DNA from: Paracoccaceae bacterium
GTDB lineage: Bacteria > Pseudomonadota > Alphaproteobacteria > Rhodobacterales > Rhodobacteraceae
Direction of reading: 5' to 3'
DNA length: 64,000 nt
Assembly (NCBI GenBank): GCA_021296235.1
Contig: JAGWAS010000011.1
Location: 40,176-104,175, forward strand
In this document: positions 8,319 to 17,122 of the stretch, piece after piece
Layout of the letters: each line of letters begins with the position of its first letter
Position numbering within the stretch: position 1 is the stretch's first letter
Notes under the pieces: generated by a model
The model's database searches: none
What the model was told of the DNA's origin: nothing
Seen by the model: only the letters and a program-made list of their open reading frames with translations
Made by a program: the position numbers and the translations under genes

Positions 8319-9131
8319 ATGAAACCAATTTCCCCATCCATTAACGCGCCAGTCGAGTTGTCAAATCTCTTCAGCATGCGCAACAAGGTCGCTTTCATTC
8401 CTGGTGGCTATGGCGGCATCGGTGAGGCAGTGTCCTGGGCTTTGGCGCTGGCTGGTGCACACGTTACCGTGGGGGGCCGAAATGCGGGAAAGGCACAGAG
8501 CCTGGTCGATGATCTGTCCGAACATGGGCTTTCCGCCGAAAGCATCGTCTTGGACATGAAATCCGTTGCCTCCATCCGGGAAACGGTTGATCGCGTAGCC
8601 AGCCGTCACGGTCGCATTGATGTGCTTGTCAACTGCGTCGGGATCCAGCGCGAGGAGCCTCTGCTGGAGGTAACGGAGGATGCATATGACGAGGTTTATA
8701 GCGTCAATCTCAAGGCTGCGATGTTCTTGGCCCAGGCAGTCGCCCGTCACCAGATCGCGGCCGGATTGGGTGGTCGGCAGGTGCACCTGCTGTCAGTCCG
8801 CTCCCGTCTCGGACTGCGTAGCCGCGGCTATTCCGCCTACTGCAGCACCAAGGGCGGGATGGTGATGCTGGTAAGGCAGCATGCCATGGAGCTTGCCCAG
8901 CAAGGCATCACTGTCAATGGCGTGGCACCCACCTTTGTGCACACCGAATTGATCCGACATGTGATGGATAATCCACAATTTCGAAACAAGCTGTTGGAGC
9001 GCATTCCGTTGGGCCGAATTGCCGATCCCAAGGATGTTGTGGGACCGGTTATGTTCTTCTGTTCGGAAGCGTCTGGCTTCGTGACCGGACAGATCATGTA
9101 TGTGGATGGCGGCATAACAGCCAGTCAGTGA
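8319..9131 (+). CDS. Short-chain dehydrogenase/reductase (second of two)
   Basis: This 270-residue SDR has cofactor loop GGYGGIG, a second-strand end GGRN that favours NADP, and catalytic YCSTK. The usual NNAG reads NCVG. It is only distantly similar to the SDR encoded just upstream, so this is not a recent duplication, and the two probably catalyse different steps. It starts 14 bases after that gene and is the last gene of the cluster that began at 1122. A stem-loop follows the stop. Confidence 0.85.
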   Translation: MKPISPSINAPVELSNLFSMRNKVAFIPGGYGGIGEAVSWALALAGAHVTVGGRNAGKAQSLVDDLSEHGLSAESIVLDMKSVASIRETVDRVASRHGRIDVLVNCVGIQREEPLLEVTEDAYDEVYSVNLKAAMFLAQAVARHQIAAGLGGRQVHLLSVRSRLGLRSRGYSAYCSTKGGMVMLVRQHAMELAQQGITVNGVAPTFVHTELIRHVMDNPQFRNKLLERIPLGRIADPKDVVGPVMFFCSEASGFVTGQIMYVDGGITASQ

Positions 9132-9218
9132 AACAAGGTCAAGCGTGCAGGTATTCTCTGCGTTTCTTCCTCGGAACCCCTCCAAGCAACCAGAGCGCAT
9201 CCATTGGGCATTCGGAGA

Positions 9219-9242
9219 GGGAGGGCATGCTTTTGCCCTCCC
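9219..9242. terminator. 9-bp perfect stem-loop, candidate terminator of the transport cluster
   Basis: GGGAGGGCA (9219-9227) pairs perfectly with TGCCCTCCC (9234-9242) around a 6-base loop, 88 bases after the second SDR gene. No run of T follows, so simple intrinsic termination is doubtful. It may be the 3' border of the mRNA. Confidence 0.4.
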
Positions 9243-9372
9243 AAGACCACCTGCGCATGGGTGAAGTCGGATCGCGGCAATCGGAACGGCAGATCACATC
9301 CTTGCCCGGGCTGCAGGGCGCATGGTCAACGAGGTCAGGATTCAAGCCGGGACCTTAACATCACTGATCATG

Positions 9373-9392
9373 CCGGAAGCGGCCGCTTCCGG
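9373..9392. repeat. GC-rich inverted repeat
   Basis: CCGGAAGC (9373-9380) and GCTTCCGG (9385-9392) flank a GGCC loop, so the whole 20 bases form a perfect palindrome. Its function is unknown. It lies in non-coding sequence and could form a tight hairpin in either transcript. Confidence 0.45.
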
Positions 9393-9664
9393 GGTCCGCC
9401 GTGCCATTGTGAATGGGTGCCCCAGAAGTATTTTCTGAGGGTCTGGCTGGGACGCATGTCCCTCCTCCTTGACGCGAAAGTCGCTTGGTGCAGGATCGCC
9501 AATTCCGGTTCATTCGTCACCAAGGAAATCGGCATCTGGTTGAACAAAGCCCGCAACTCATTGCCCGTGAATGTGCATCAACATGGGTAGAGATGTTTGC
9601 GAAACCCAGGTTGAAGCAACGGCATTCGGATCACGCGAACCACAGTTAATCGCAGAAACCGCTG

Positions 9665-10084
9665 CTATACAATCCGGAAGAGTTGCCTTGCGAACAAGCC
9701 CATGACTTGGTTGAGGTCGTTGCCGCGCCTCAGAATCCGCTGATCCATTCCAATGACGACATAGGTGTCCGATTCGTCGCCGGATGCCGGCCGCTTTTCA
9801 ATTCGGTAAAGGGGCTGCTCGGCGGAATGACGAAACACTGAAAATACGGCGGCACGGGACATGTGTGAGATGCTGTAGTCGCGCCATTTTCCGGCGGCAA
9901 CCATTCGGCTGTATGTGTTCAGAATTGCGCCAAGTTCGGACCGGTTGAAGCAAACCATCCTTGGGGCGCCACTCCCCAGTCGCTCTTTCCGGCGTTTTTG
10001 TTGCGCGGTGGACAGACGAATCGCCATAACATCATAATTGGCCATTGTTGTTGAATTGTGCAAGCCGTCTTCGTAATTGATCAT
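9665..10084 (-). CDS. DUF2794 family protein
   Basis: This 139-residue protein matches the alphaproteobacterial DUF2794 family. The recognisable core runs FNRSELGAILNTYSRMV, AGKWRDYSI, AAVFSVFRH and PLYRIEKRP, with the terminal RILRRGNDLNQVMGL. There is no signal peptide or membrane segment. The biochemical function is unknown in the family. An internal ATG is a possible alternative start because no strong ribosome site precedes the ATG at 10084. It diverges from the gamma-glutamyltransferase gene. Confidence 0.85.
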   Translation of the reverse strand: MINYEDGLHNSTTMANYDVMAIRLSTAQQKRRKERLGSGAPRMVCFNRSELGAILNTYSRMVAAGKWRDYSISHMSRAAVFSVFRHSAEQPLYRIEKRPASGDESDTYVVIGMDQRILRRGNDLNQVMGLFARQLFRIV

Positions 10085-10213
10085 GGTGCAGCGTTTTGCC
10101 GAAGGAGCGAGAGTCGCGGGAGCAGCTGTTCTCCACCGCCCTTGCTGTCAATGGACCGATTTCACGCAATGTGGAGGGAACAGGCAAACCCCTTCCGTCG
10201 AATGGAAAGCAGC

Positions 10214-11794
10214 ATGAGAGATTTTCAGGTTCCCGGCAGGTCGCCGGCATATGCAACCAACGGAATGTGCGCCACCTCCCACCCGCTGGCTGCCCGCGCA
10301 GCGGTCCGATTGCTTGAGGACGGTGGCAATGCGGTTGATGCTGCGATTGCAGCTGCAGTGCTGCTTGGAATTTGTGAACCTCAGTCAACCGGAATCGGGG
10401 GTGATTGCTTCGTCCTGCTGAAGCCTGCAGGTGAAGACCGGATTGTGGCTTTGAACGGGTCCGGAAAGGCACCCCGGAAACTTTCGTCCGAGCATCTTCG
10501 CCGATTGGGGCATGACGCAGTGCCTACGCATGCCGCCGATGCGGTAACCGTTCCCGGTGCCATTGACGCCTTTTGCCGACTTTCAGCCGACTGGGGACGG
10601 CTGGGCATCGCATCAAGCCTTGAGCCGGCCATCAGATACGCAAGGGAGGGCGTGCCGGTGGCGCCGAGAGTTGCATTTGACTGGGGCCGGGCGGTTGAGA
10701 TGCTTCAGGGGGATGCAAGGCGGTTCTATCTCAATGGAAGCCGGGCACCCGCTGCAGGGGAAATTTTCCGCGCACCCGGCCAGGCGGAAGTGCTGCAGAG
10801 GATTGCCCAGAATGGACGGAAGGCATTCTACGAAGGTGAGGTTGCCGAGGACATGGTTGACAGCCTCAGGCGTGCGGGTGGAGTGCATACCTTGGACGAT
10901 TTTGCGGAAACCAACTGCGAATACGGCGACCCAATTGAGGGGACATATGGGGATTACTCGATTGTTGAGCATCCCCCGAACAGCCAGGGCGCGATTGCTC
11001 TACTCTTGGCGAACATCCTTTCATGCTTCGATCTCAAGTCGCTTGATCCGAACGGTGTCCAAAAAGCCCATATCGAAACCGAAGCGGCAAAGATTGCTCT
11101 GGATGCCCGGGACCGTTTCATCGGCGACGCGTCTTCAACCAACAGATTGGAATATTTGCTTGATTCCAAAACGGCATTGAGGTTGGCCGAACTGATAGAT
11201 CCTGCGAAGACGATGCAATGCGTGCCGGTCAGGACCGAAGCGGTACACCGGGATACGGTTCTCCTTACCGTGGTCGACAGGGATTTGATGGCGGTCTCGA
11301 TGATCTACTCGATTTTCCACAGTTTCGGATCCGGACTTGCGTCAAGCCGATTCGGCATAAATTTCCAAAACCGGGGTGCAGGGTTTTGTCTGACCGAAGG
11401 GCATCCCAACGAACTTTCCGGCGGCAAGAGGCCGCTGCACACCCTCATTCCGGCCATGCTCAGAAGGGATGGACGGGTGGTAATGCCCTTCGGTGTGATG
11501 GGCGGGCAGTATCAGGCGGTTGGCCATGCCCGCATTGTTTCAAGCATGGCGGACTATGGAATGAATCCGCAACAGGCGCTCGACAGCCCCCGCTGCTTTC
11601 CTGAGGACGGCGAACTGCAACTCGAAAGGGGCTACAGTGCGGAAGTCAGGCAAGGATTGGTGGAACTCGGCCACAAGGTTGTTGTGCCGGAGACTCCGCA
11701 TGGCGGAGGCCAGGCAATCCTGATCGACCACGAAAGCGGTGTGCTGATGGGGGCATCGGATCAAAGAAAGGATGGCTGCGCACTGGGATATTGA
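10214..11794 (+). CDS. Gamma-glutamyltransferase family protein
   Basis: This 526-residue Ntn-hydrolase proenzyme cleaves or transfers the gamma-glutamyl group of glutathione-like peptides and matures by autocleavage. The large-subunit part has GGNAVDAAIAAA and STGIGGDCF. The small subunit would begin at the threonine of DTVLLTVVDRD, the expected nucleophile. The later region SGGKRPLHTLIPAM holds the substrate loop. The residues after the nucleophile (TVLLT instead of TTHYS) match the YwrD-like branch rather than E. coli Ggt. The frame is open from 10058. ATG 10214 was chosen because GGAAAG precedes it and homology starts there. No signal peptide is visible, so a cytoplasmic location is inferred. 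Confidence 0.85.
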   Translation: MRDFQVPGRSPAYATNGMCATSHPLAARAAVRLLEDGGNAVDAAIAAAVLLGICEPQSTGIGGDCFVLLKPAGEDRIVALNGSGKAPRKLSSEHLRRLGHDAVPTHAADAVTVPGAIDAFCRLSADWGRLGIASSLEPAIRYAREGVPVAPRVAFDWGRAVEMLQGDARRFYLNGSRAPAAGEIFRAPGQAEVLQRIAQNGRKAFYEGEVAEDMVDSLRRAGGVHTLDDFAETNCEYGDPIEGTYGDYSIVEHPPNSQGAIALLLANILSCFDLKSLDPNGVQKAHIETEAAKIALDARDRFIGDASSTNRLEYLLDSKTALRLAELIDPAKTMQCVPVRTEAVHRDTVLLTVVDRDLMAVSMIYSIFHSFGSGLASSRFGINFQNRGAGFCLTEGHPNELSGGKRPLHTLIPAMLRRDGRVVMPFGVMGGQYQAVGHARIVSSMADYGMNPQQALDSPRCFPEDGELQLERGYSAEVRQGLVELGHKVVVPETPHGGGQAILIDHESGVLMGASDQRKDGCALGY

Positions 11795-12024
11795 CACGCA
11801 GGGCCGGGTTCCGGCCACGAACACACTGCGGACGGCGGCAGGTGCAACCGACAAACCGGTTGAGCGCCATCCGGACGTCACGGCGCAACTGTGCAGCCGC
11901 CGAGGGTGAAAAAGGGGTGCCGTTGACGATTGATCCGCATGCAGGATTGGCGGTGCCGGCGAAGTTCACATGGTCCGTTTCGCTGAAATTCACCGGCAAG
12001 CGATCGGCCGGAACCGGCAACTGA

Positions 12025-12360
12025 TCAATTCAAGTAGATGCCGAGTTCATATTTGCCGTTCTGGAGCTGACCAAAAAGCGACTCGACTTCCGGGTGGTCG
12101 ACCGGCTCACCGGAATTGTCGACTATCAGATTCTGCTCGGACACATATGCAACATAATGCGCTTCTTCGTTTTCCGCGAGCAGGTGATAGAATGGCTGAT
12201 CCTTGCTGGGACGGATCTCCTCCGGAATGGCCAGCCACCATTCTTCCGTATTGGAAAAAGAGGGATCTATGTCGAACACAACGCCTCGAAACGGGAAGCT
12301 TCGATGCTTCACAACTTGGCCAATGTCAAACTTTGCCGCTGTTTTTTCAATTTTCGACAT
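12025..12360 (-). CDS. hspQ: Heat shock protein HspQ (hemimethylated-DNA-binding YccV family)
   Basis: This 111-residue HspQ-family protein has the typical core FDIGQVVKHRSFPFRGVVFDIDP, followed by WWLAIPEEIRPSKDQPFYHLLAENEE and YVSEQNL. In enterobacteria HspQ is an acetylation-controlled specificity factor for the Lon protease, and it binds hemimethylated DNA in vitro. The length is normal and there is no export signal. It is divergent from the response-regulator pair. Confidence 0.9.
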   Translation of the reverse strand: MSKIEKTAAKFDIGQVVKHRSFPFRGVVFDIDPSFSNTEEWWLAIPEEIRPSKDQPFYHLLAENEEAHYVAYVSEQNLIVDNSGEPVDHPEVESLFGQLQNGKYELGIYLN

Positions 12361-12711
12361 GCGTTACGCCGCGCATTACGGTTGCTGATGGTCCCAGATT
12401 TATTGGTTGGGAAGACCGGTATCAAGTGGCGATGCAGGATTTCGTTCCGCCGGGGGTTTAAGCCACATCGGATTGACCGATGACGCATAATGCCGAAACT
12501 GTGTTCTGTTCAGTCGGTTTCGAACTCCATGCCGGGTTCCTGTGCCGCGACATAATTGCAGGGTTGGGAACGGCATGCTGTAACAATCAGCGGAACTGAA
12601 TGTGAACAAGATGTCAACATTTCAAACTGTTGAAAAGTTCGATCAATGGGCTTGACGGGCGAGAGAATGGGAATTTTCTTGGTTGTCACGAATGAAGAAA
12701 TGGAGGTTGGC
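12361..12711. other. Divergent intergenic region upstream of hspQ and the response regulators
   Basis: No gene is recognised. The stretch must hold the promoters of hspQ and of the response-regulator pair. The only clear structure is the inverted repeat at 12620-12635. Confidence 0.6.
12620..12635. promoter_or_regulatory. Inverted repeat TTTCAA-N4-TTGAAA upstream of the response-regulator pair
   Basis: Perfect 6-base arms flank ACTG, about 77 bases before the start of the first response-regulator gene. Position and symmetry suggest a binding site for a dimeric regulator, possibly the regulator itself. Confidence 0.35.
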
Positions 12712-13473
12712 ATGAATGCCCGGGATTGGAATGACCCTTGGAAACCAGAAAAGCACATTCTGATCGTCGAAGACGACATGATTCAGAGGGAAAACCTCGT
12801 GAGCCTGCTCAGGGAATACTCGGCAGGCGGCGGGTTCGCTGTTGCCACAGTGCATGAAGCGGCGAACGGTGAAGACGCATTGAAAATCGCAGAATCCACC
12901 GAAGTCGATCTTGCAATTCTTGACGTTGTCCTCGCAGGCGGCGGGATGGATGGCCATGAGGCATGTGCAAAGCTGCGGGAGATGAACTTTCGGGGGCGGA
13001 TCATCTTGCTCTCGGGTGAACGCAACACCGGCGATGACAAGGCCGATGGGATTGACCTCGGAGCTGACGACTACATGTCAAAACCGTTTTCAAGTCGGGA
13101 GATGAAAGCGCGAATCGAGAGCCAACTGCGTGCCGGTGAGAGTTCAAGCGATCCGCAACTTCGATTTGGCCCGTTCAGCCTCTTCACCGGCCGGAGGGAG
13201 ATAGTTCTCGGGGATGGCCGCAAGGAATTGCTCACCGACAAGGAGGCGGGAATTCTCCACATGCTGTATCTTGCGAGGGGAAGGGTTGTCGGAAGGCAGG
13301 AGTTGCTGGAGCGCGTGTGGGGCTACAATTCACGCGTGAATACCCATACCCTGGAGACTCACATATACCGGGTCAGGCAAAAGATTGAACCGTTTCCGGC
13401 CAGTCCGCAATACGTCGTTTCCGATGAGGGTGGCTACAGGCTTGCATCGCATCCACCCGCAATCGCGGCTTAG
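12712..13473 (+). CDS. OmpR-family response regulator (orphan pair, first)
   Basis: This 253-residue protein has a receiver domain (about 14-135) and a winged-helix DNA-binding domain (about 155-245). Receiver residues are present: EDD, phospho-acceptor Asp in LAILDVV, Ser in LLSGE and Lys in MSKPF. The loop after the phosphorylated Asp has a small insert (LAGGGMDGHE). The output domain shows LLTDKEAGILHML and ETHIYRVRQKI. The start at 12712 follows GGAGG by 6 bases; the frame is open from 12646. No histidine kinase is nearby. A second regulator of the same design follows. Confidence 0.88.
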   Translation: MNARDWNDPWKPEKHILIVEDDMIQRENLVSLLREYSAGGGFAVATVHEAANGEDALKIAESTEVDLAILDVVLAGGGMDGHEACAKLREMNFRGRIILLSGERNTGDDKADGIDLGADDYMSKPFSSREMKARIESQLRAGESSSDPQLRFGPFSLFTGRREIVLGDGRKELLTDKEAGILHMLYLARGRVVGRQELLERVWGYNSRVNTHTLETHIYRVRQKIEPFPASPQYVVSDEGGYRLASHPPAIAA

Positions 13474-13573
13474 GCCTTCCGGCGATGGTCACAAGGCGGC
13501 CCTTTCCGGGAGATTGCAAATGACAAGCCGTGCGCCCGCCTCCTCCTTGACCGATCGGTCGGTGCTCCCATAG

Positions 13574-14311
13574 ATGCCTGCGGAGGTTGAGAGGTTGCCG
13601 AACGTGTCGAACAAGGTTCGAATTCTTGTTGTCGAGGACGACGTCATACAGCGCAGGGGTTTGGTAGAGCCACTGCTGCAGACCGGCGATTTCGACATTG
13701 AGGAAGCCGCCGACGGTGCGGGCGCACTGGAAGCCGTTGCCGAGCAACAGCCTGATGTCATCATTTTGGATGTTGAATTGGCGGGAAGTGTCAACGGGTT
13801 CGACGTTGCCCGGAAAATCGTAGGCGAGCGGCGCCCTTGCTCAATCATCATTCTGACCAATCGGGGTGAGGATGATGACATGGCTGAAGGCCTGAACGCC
13901 GGTGCGGTTACATATATCAGCAAGCCGGTCAAGTTGAGGGTGCTGTTGGCACAAATCAAATCTTTGGTGAATGCGGGCACCATTCAGAGGCAGAATGCAA
14001 TCCTGATCGGTGAGTTTACGCTCTTTCCCGTAAGCAGAAAGCTGGTTGGGCGGAAGCGTGACAGCGGGGAAGAGGTCGAGATGCAATTGACCGACATGCA
14101 GGCCAGGGTGCTGCAACACTTGCATGTCAATCGGGAAGGTTTCGTGCCGGTTGAAAGATTGCTGACCGAAGTTTGGAATTATGCGCCGAATGTGGACACG
14201 CACACCGTGCAATCCCACATTCACCGAATTCGCGACATGCTGAGGTCAAATGGTTTCAGGGAAGAGTTGATTGAAACAAGACGCAATGCAGGTTACCGGC
14301 TTTCCGGATAG
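13574..14311 (+). CDS. OmpR-family response regulator (orphan pair, second)
   Basis: This 245-residue two-domain regulator has EDD, phospho-acceptor Asp in IIILDVELAG, Thr in ILTNRGE and Lys in ISKPVK. The winged helix includes MQLTDMQARVLQHL and QSHIHRIRDML. Like its neighbour it carries extra residues in the loop after the phosphorylated Asp, so the two probably share ancestry while having clearly diverged. ATG at 13574 or GTG at 13604 may be the start. It lies 100 bases after the first regulator and is followed by exonuclease III. No sensor kinase is encoded in the window. Confidence 0.86.
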   Translation: MPAEVERLPNVSNKVRILVVEDDVIQRRGLVEPLLQTGDFDIEEAADGAGALEAVAEQQPDVIILDVELAGSVNGFDVARKIVGERRPCSIIILTNRGEDDDMAEGLNAGAVTYISKPVKLRVLLAQIKSLVNAGTIQRQNAILIGEFTLFPVSRKLVGRKRDSGEEVEMQLTDMQARVLQHLHVNREGFVPVERLLTEVWNYAPNVDTHTVQSHIHRIRDMLRSNGFREELIETRRNAGYRLSG

Positions 14312-14385
14312 GGGTTGCGCTTGTTTGCATGATGGTGTGATTTCCGCCTCGCCGGAGAATCACGGCCGGCAACACTGACACTGCG

Positions 14386-15183
14386 GTGCGAACATTGACG
14401 GTCACTATTGCCACTTGGAACATCAACTCGGTCCGCCTGCGCGAAAATTTGGTTTGCCGGCTGCTTGAAGAGGAACAGCCGGACATCCTGTGTCTTCAGG
14501 AATTGAAATCGGTTGAGGAACTCGTCAGGACGGATGGATTTGCGCGGCTGGGCTACCGTCATTGCGTGCTGCGCGGTCAAAAGGCCTACAATGGCGTTGC
14601 GATAGTGTCCAGATTGCCGCTTGAGGATCTTGGGTCCCGCGATTTTCTTGGTCGCGGTGAAGCCCGCCATGTTGCGGCAAGGCTTGAGAACGGCATGGTG
14701 ATCGAGAATTTCTATGTGCCGGCCGGTGGAGATGAGCCGGATCGAACGGTCAATCCGAAGTTCGGCGACAAACTGGATTTCGTCGGTGCCATGCGCGACT
14801 GGTCGCACAGGGATGCGCCAACTCGGACGGTACTTGTGGGGGACCTTAACATCGCACCCTTGGAGCATGACGTTTGGTCGCACCGTCAGTTGCTGAAAGT
14901 CGTCAGTCACACGCCGATTGAGACCGATTTGTTGAATTCGGTGATTGAGGCCGGAAATTGGACCGATGTGGTGCGTTCCGACATTCCGGAAGGCAAACTC
15001 TATTCCTGGTGGTCCTATCGGGCCCGCGACTGGAATGCGTCCGATCGCGGGCGCAGGCTTGATCACATTTGGGCCACTTCCGATCTTGTCGGGACCTTTC
15101 ACTCATCAAGGATTCTGCGTGAAGTTCGCGGATGGGACCGACCATCCGATCACGTGCCGGTCTTTGCCTCATTCGACGGGTGA
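14386..15183 (+). CDS. xthA: Exodeoxyribonuclease III / AP endonuclease (XthA family)
   Basis: This 265-residue enzyme of the endonuclease/exonuclease/phosphatase fold repairs abasic sites. Motifs appear in order: ATWNINSVR, LQELKSVEE (metal-binding Glu), YNGVAI, VGDLNIAP, RRLDHIWAT and SDHVPV. Length is normal for XthA. The start is GTG at 14386 (TTG 14395 is an alternative) and no classical ribosome site is visible. The order exonuclease III, thioredoxin-TPR, LON, Trm112 is common in alphaproteobacteria. Confidence 0.92.
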   Translation: MRTLTVTIATWNINSVRLRENLVCRLLEEEQPDILCLQELKSVEELVRTDGFARLGYRHCVLRGQKAYNGVAIVSRLPLEDLGSRDFLGRGEARHVAARLENGMVIENFYVPAGGDEPDRTVNPKFGDKLDFVGAMRDWSHRDAPTRTVLVGDLNIAPLEHDVWSHRQLLKVVSHTPIETDLLNSVIEAGNWTDVVRSDIPEGKLYSWWSYRARDWNASDRGRRLDHIWATSDLVGTFHSSRILREVRGWDRPSDHVPVFASFDG

Positions 15184-15337
15184 AAGAAGGGCTGTTCGAC
15201 GAGGATCCGCCGATGCACAGGCATATTTGCCTGCCCCGGTCGGAATCTTGAGATCAATGCTGACGCGGGATCGTGTTCAGGTTGGAATTCGTGGATGAAT
15301 TGGAATATCTTGCAATCAGCGGAAAGGGCGACAACGC

Positions 15338-16234
15338 ATGCTTGGCTTCGGCAAAAAATCGGATGATGGGGTGATCAAACAGGGGTCGGAAGCGACCTTT
15401 GTTGAGGATGTGCTGGAAGCCAGCAAGGAACGTCCGGTCATTACGTATTTCAGTGCTGCATGGTGCGGACCCTGCAAGACCTTCGGTCCTGAACTGGAAC
15501 GGTCGGTTTCGGCTGCGGCCGGAAAAGTTGCACTGGTCAAGTTCGACACCGAAGCGAACCCTCAACTGGCCGCGCAATTGCGCGTCCAGTCAATCCCGGC
15601 AGTGTTTGCTTTCGTGGACGGAAGACCCGTTGACATGTTCGTTGGGGCAAAGAGCGGATCGGAGTTGGCAGCATTCGTCAGGGAACTTGCAGGCAATTCG
15701 GCGAATGGCGGGGTTGACGCCGCCATTGAGCAGGCTGAAGCGCTTCTTGCGGAAGGGGCCGCCGTCGAAGCTGCTCAATATTTTTCCGCGGTGCTTTCCG
15801 AGGATCAGGAAAACGCGTCTGGATTCAGTGGGCTCGCCCGGGCGCATTTGGCTCTTGGCAATGTCGACAAGGCGGACGGACTGTTGAAATCGGTTCCCGA
15901 GTCCATCTGCGATCATAAGGATATCCAAGCGGCACGCGCTGCTGTCGATTTGGCGATGCAGGCCTCCGAGGCTGGCCCGGTGAAGACGTTGGAGGAACAG
16001 GTTCAGGCCAATCCAAGCGATCTGCAGGCCCGTTTCGACCTGTCAACGGCCAAGCTTGCCGCCAATGATGTTGAAGGTTCAATCGACGAATTGCTTGAAC
16101 TCTTCCGGAGAGACCGGGAATGGCAGGACGGCGCGGCGCGCCAACAGCTGTTCAAGATATTTGAGTCCCTTAAACCGGGCGACCCGGCGGCGCTGCGGGG
16201 TCGCAGAAAGCTGTCCTCCATCATTTACCCGTGA
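15338..16234 (+). CDS. Thioredoxin-TPR protein (CnoX/YbbN-like)
   Basis: This 298-residue cytoplasmic protein has an N-terminal thioredoxin domain (about 20-125) with active site AWCGPCK, then TPR-like helices to the end. The architecture matches CnoX (YbbN), a holdase that passes unfolded proteins to chaperones. Unlike E. coli CnoX, whose active site is degenerate, the CGPC here is intact, so redox activity is likely. A GGAAAG-like ribosome site precedes the ATG. LON and Trm112 genes follow on the same strand. Confidence 0.88.
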   Translation: MLGFGKKSDDGVIKQGSEATFVEDVLEASKERPVITYFSAAWCGPCKTFGPELERSVSAAAGKVALVKFDTEANPQLAAQLRVQSIPAVFAFVDGRPVDMFVGAKSGSELAAFVRELAGNSANGGVDAAIEQAEALLAEGAAVEAAQYFSAVLSEDQENASGFSGLARAHLALGNVDKADGLLKSVPESICDHKDIQAARAAVDLAMQASEAGPVKTLEEQVQANPSDLQARFDLSTAKLAANDVEGSIDELLELFRRDREWQDGAARQQLFKIFESLKPGDPAALRGRRKLSSIIYP

Positions 16235-16276
16235 AGGCGCCGTTGCGCGTGAATGCAAGGCATAATCGTGCTCGCG

Positions 16277-16915
16277 ATGCTAGACCTGACCAAATTGCCC
16301 GAAACGATCCCGATTTTTCCGCTGTCTGGTGCAACTCTGTTCCCGCACTGCCTGCTGCCGCTGAACATATTCGAGCCAAGATATGTTGCGATGGTCAGCG
16401 ACGCTCTTGAACAGGAATTGAGCCTGATTGGCATGGTTCAACCGGAGTCGCGATCGGGCGATGAGATCGAACTTTACGGCGTTGGATGTGCCGGACTTGT
16501 CTCGGGCTGCCGAAAGACCGATGATGGACGTTTTGAGATCATTCTTCTCGGCGTCTCCAGGTTCCGTCTCCAAACTGTTGCAAAGAGCGCTGCACCGTAT
16601 TTGATGGCAACTGTGGACTGGTCCGATTTCAGTCAGGACATGCGGGTGGAGGACGACCCGCCGGAATTTGATCACGAGGGCTTCGGCAAGATCGTCAAGG
16701 AATTCTTCGCCTCAAGGGGAATTTCGGTAAAATTGAATCCGGTTGAGGGGCGGGGCGTTTTCTTTTTGGTTAATGAGATTTCGATGTCTGCGGATCTGGC
16801 ACCCGAGGAAAAGCAGGCGCTGCTTGAAATTCCCCACCTTCAGGAACGATGCCGTGCGCTTGAATTCCTGTTAAGGATGGACATGAGCTGCGGAAAGGAA
16901 ATGACGACCCAATGA
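16277..16915 (+). CDS. LON N-terminal-domain protein
   Basis: This 212-residue protein consists of only the substrate-recognition domain of the Lon protease family. The family opening [26 protein letters not shown] is easily recognised. There is no AAA or peptidase domain, which is normal for this stand-alone family. The frame begins at 16253, but the ATG at 16277 fits the family better. Its stop overlaps the Trm112 start (ATGA). The function is unknown, possibly in protein quality control given the neighbouring CnoX-like gene. Confidence 0.88.
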   Translation: MLDLTKLPETIPIFPLSGATLFPHCLLPLNIFEPRYVAMVSDALEQELSLIGMVQPESRSGDEIELYGVGCAGLVSGCRKTDDGRFEIILLGVSRFRLQTVAKSAAPYLMATVDWSDFSQDMRVEDDPPEFDHEGFGKIVKEFFASRGISVKLNPVEGRGVFFLVNEISMSADLAPEEKQALLEIPHLQERCRALEFLLRMDMSCGKEMTTQ

Positions 16916-17094
16916 AGGATCAGGAGGAAATTGACCGCCGGATGCTCGAATTTCTGGTTTGCCCGGTTACTCATGCAACACTGAGCTATGATCGGGATAC
17001 GAACGAATTGGTATCCAATGCCGCACGTCTTGCCTTTCCCATTCGCAGGGGCATTCCGATAATGCTGGTCAACGAGGCACGCGAACTCGATTGA
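16912..17094 (+). CDS. Trm112 family protein
   Basis: This 60-residue small protein of the Trm112/UPF0434 family has [35 protein letters not shown] and an acidic end. In eukaryotes and archaea Trm112 activates methyltransferases; the bacterial role is not settled. One CP pair remains, so zinc binding is not expected. It is translationally coupled to the LON-domain gene. Confidence 0.9.
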   Translation: MKDQEEIDRRMLEFLVCPVTHATLSYDRDTNELVSNAARLAFPIRRGIPIMLVNEARELD

Positions 17095-17122
17095 GTTTTG
17101 TCGGCGCAGTCGTACATTTCCT

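Larger units (their letters stand above)
9132..9664. other. Intergenic stretch without a recognised gene
   Basis: No frame here looks like a real protein; the short open frames lack family motifs and ribosome sites. The stretch holds two stem-loops (9219-9242 and 9373-9392) and separates the accessory cluster from the chromosomal block starting with the DUF2794 gene. Confidence 0.6.

Noticed and set aside
9373..9392. Palindromic hairpin considered as intrinsic terminator
   Set aside because: No T-run follows on either strand, so it was listed only as an inverted repeat.
9204..9590. 128-codon plus frame in the gap after the second SDR
   Set aside because: No family marks, no ribosome site and two strong hairpins inside it. 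It is better read as non-coding.
14293..15102. 269-codon minus frame opposite exonuclease III
   Set aside because: The exonuclease III motifs are complete on the plus strand. The antisense frame has no recognisable family.
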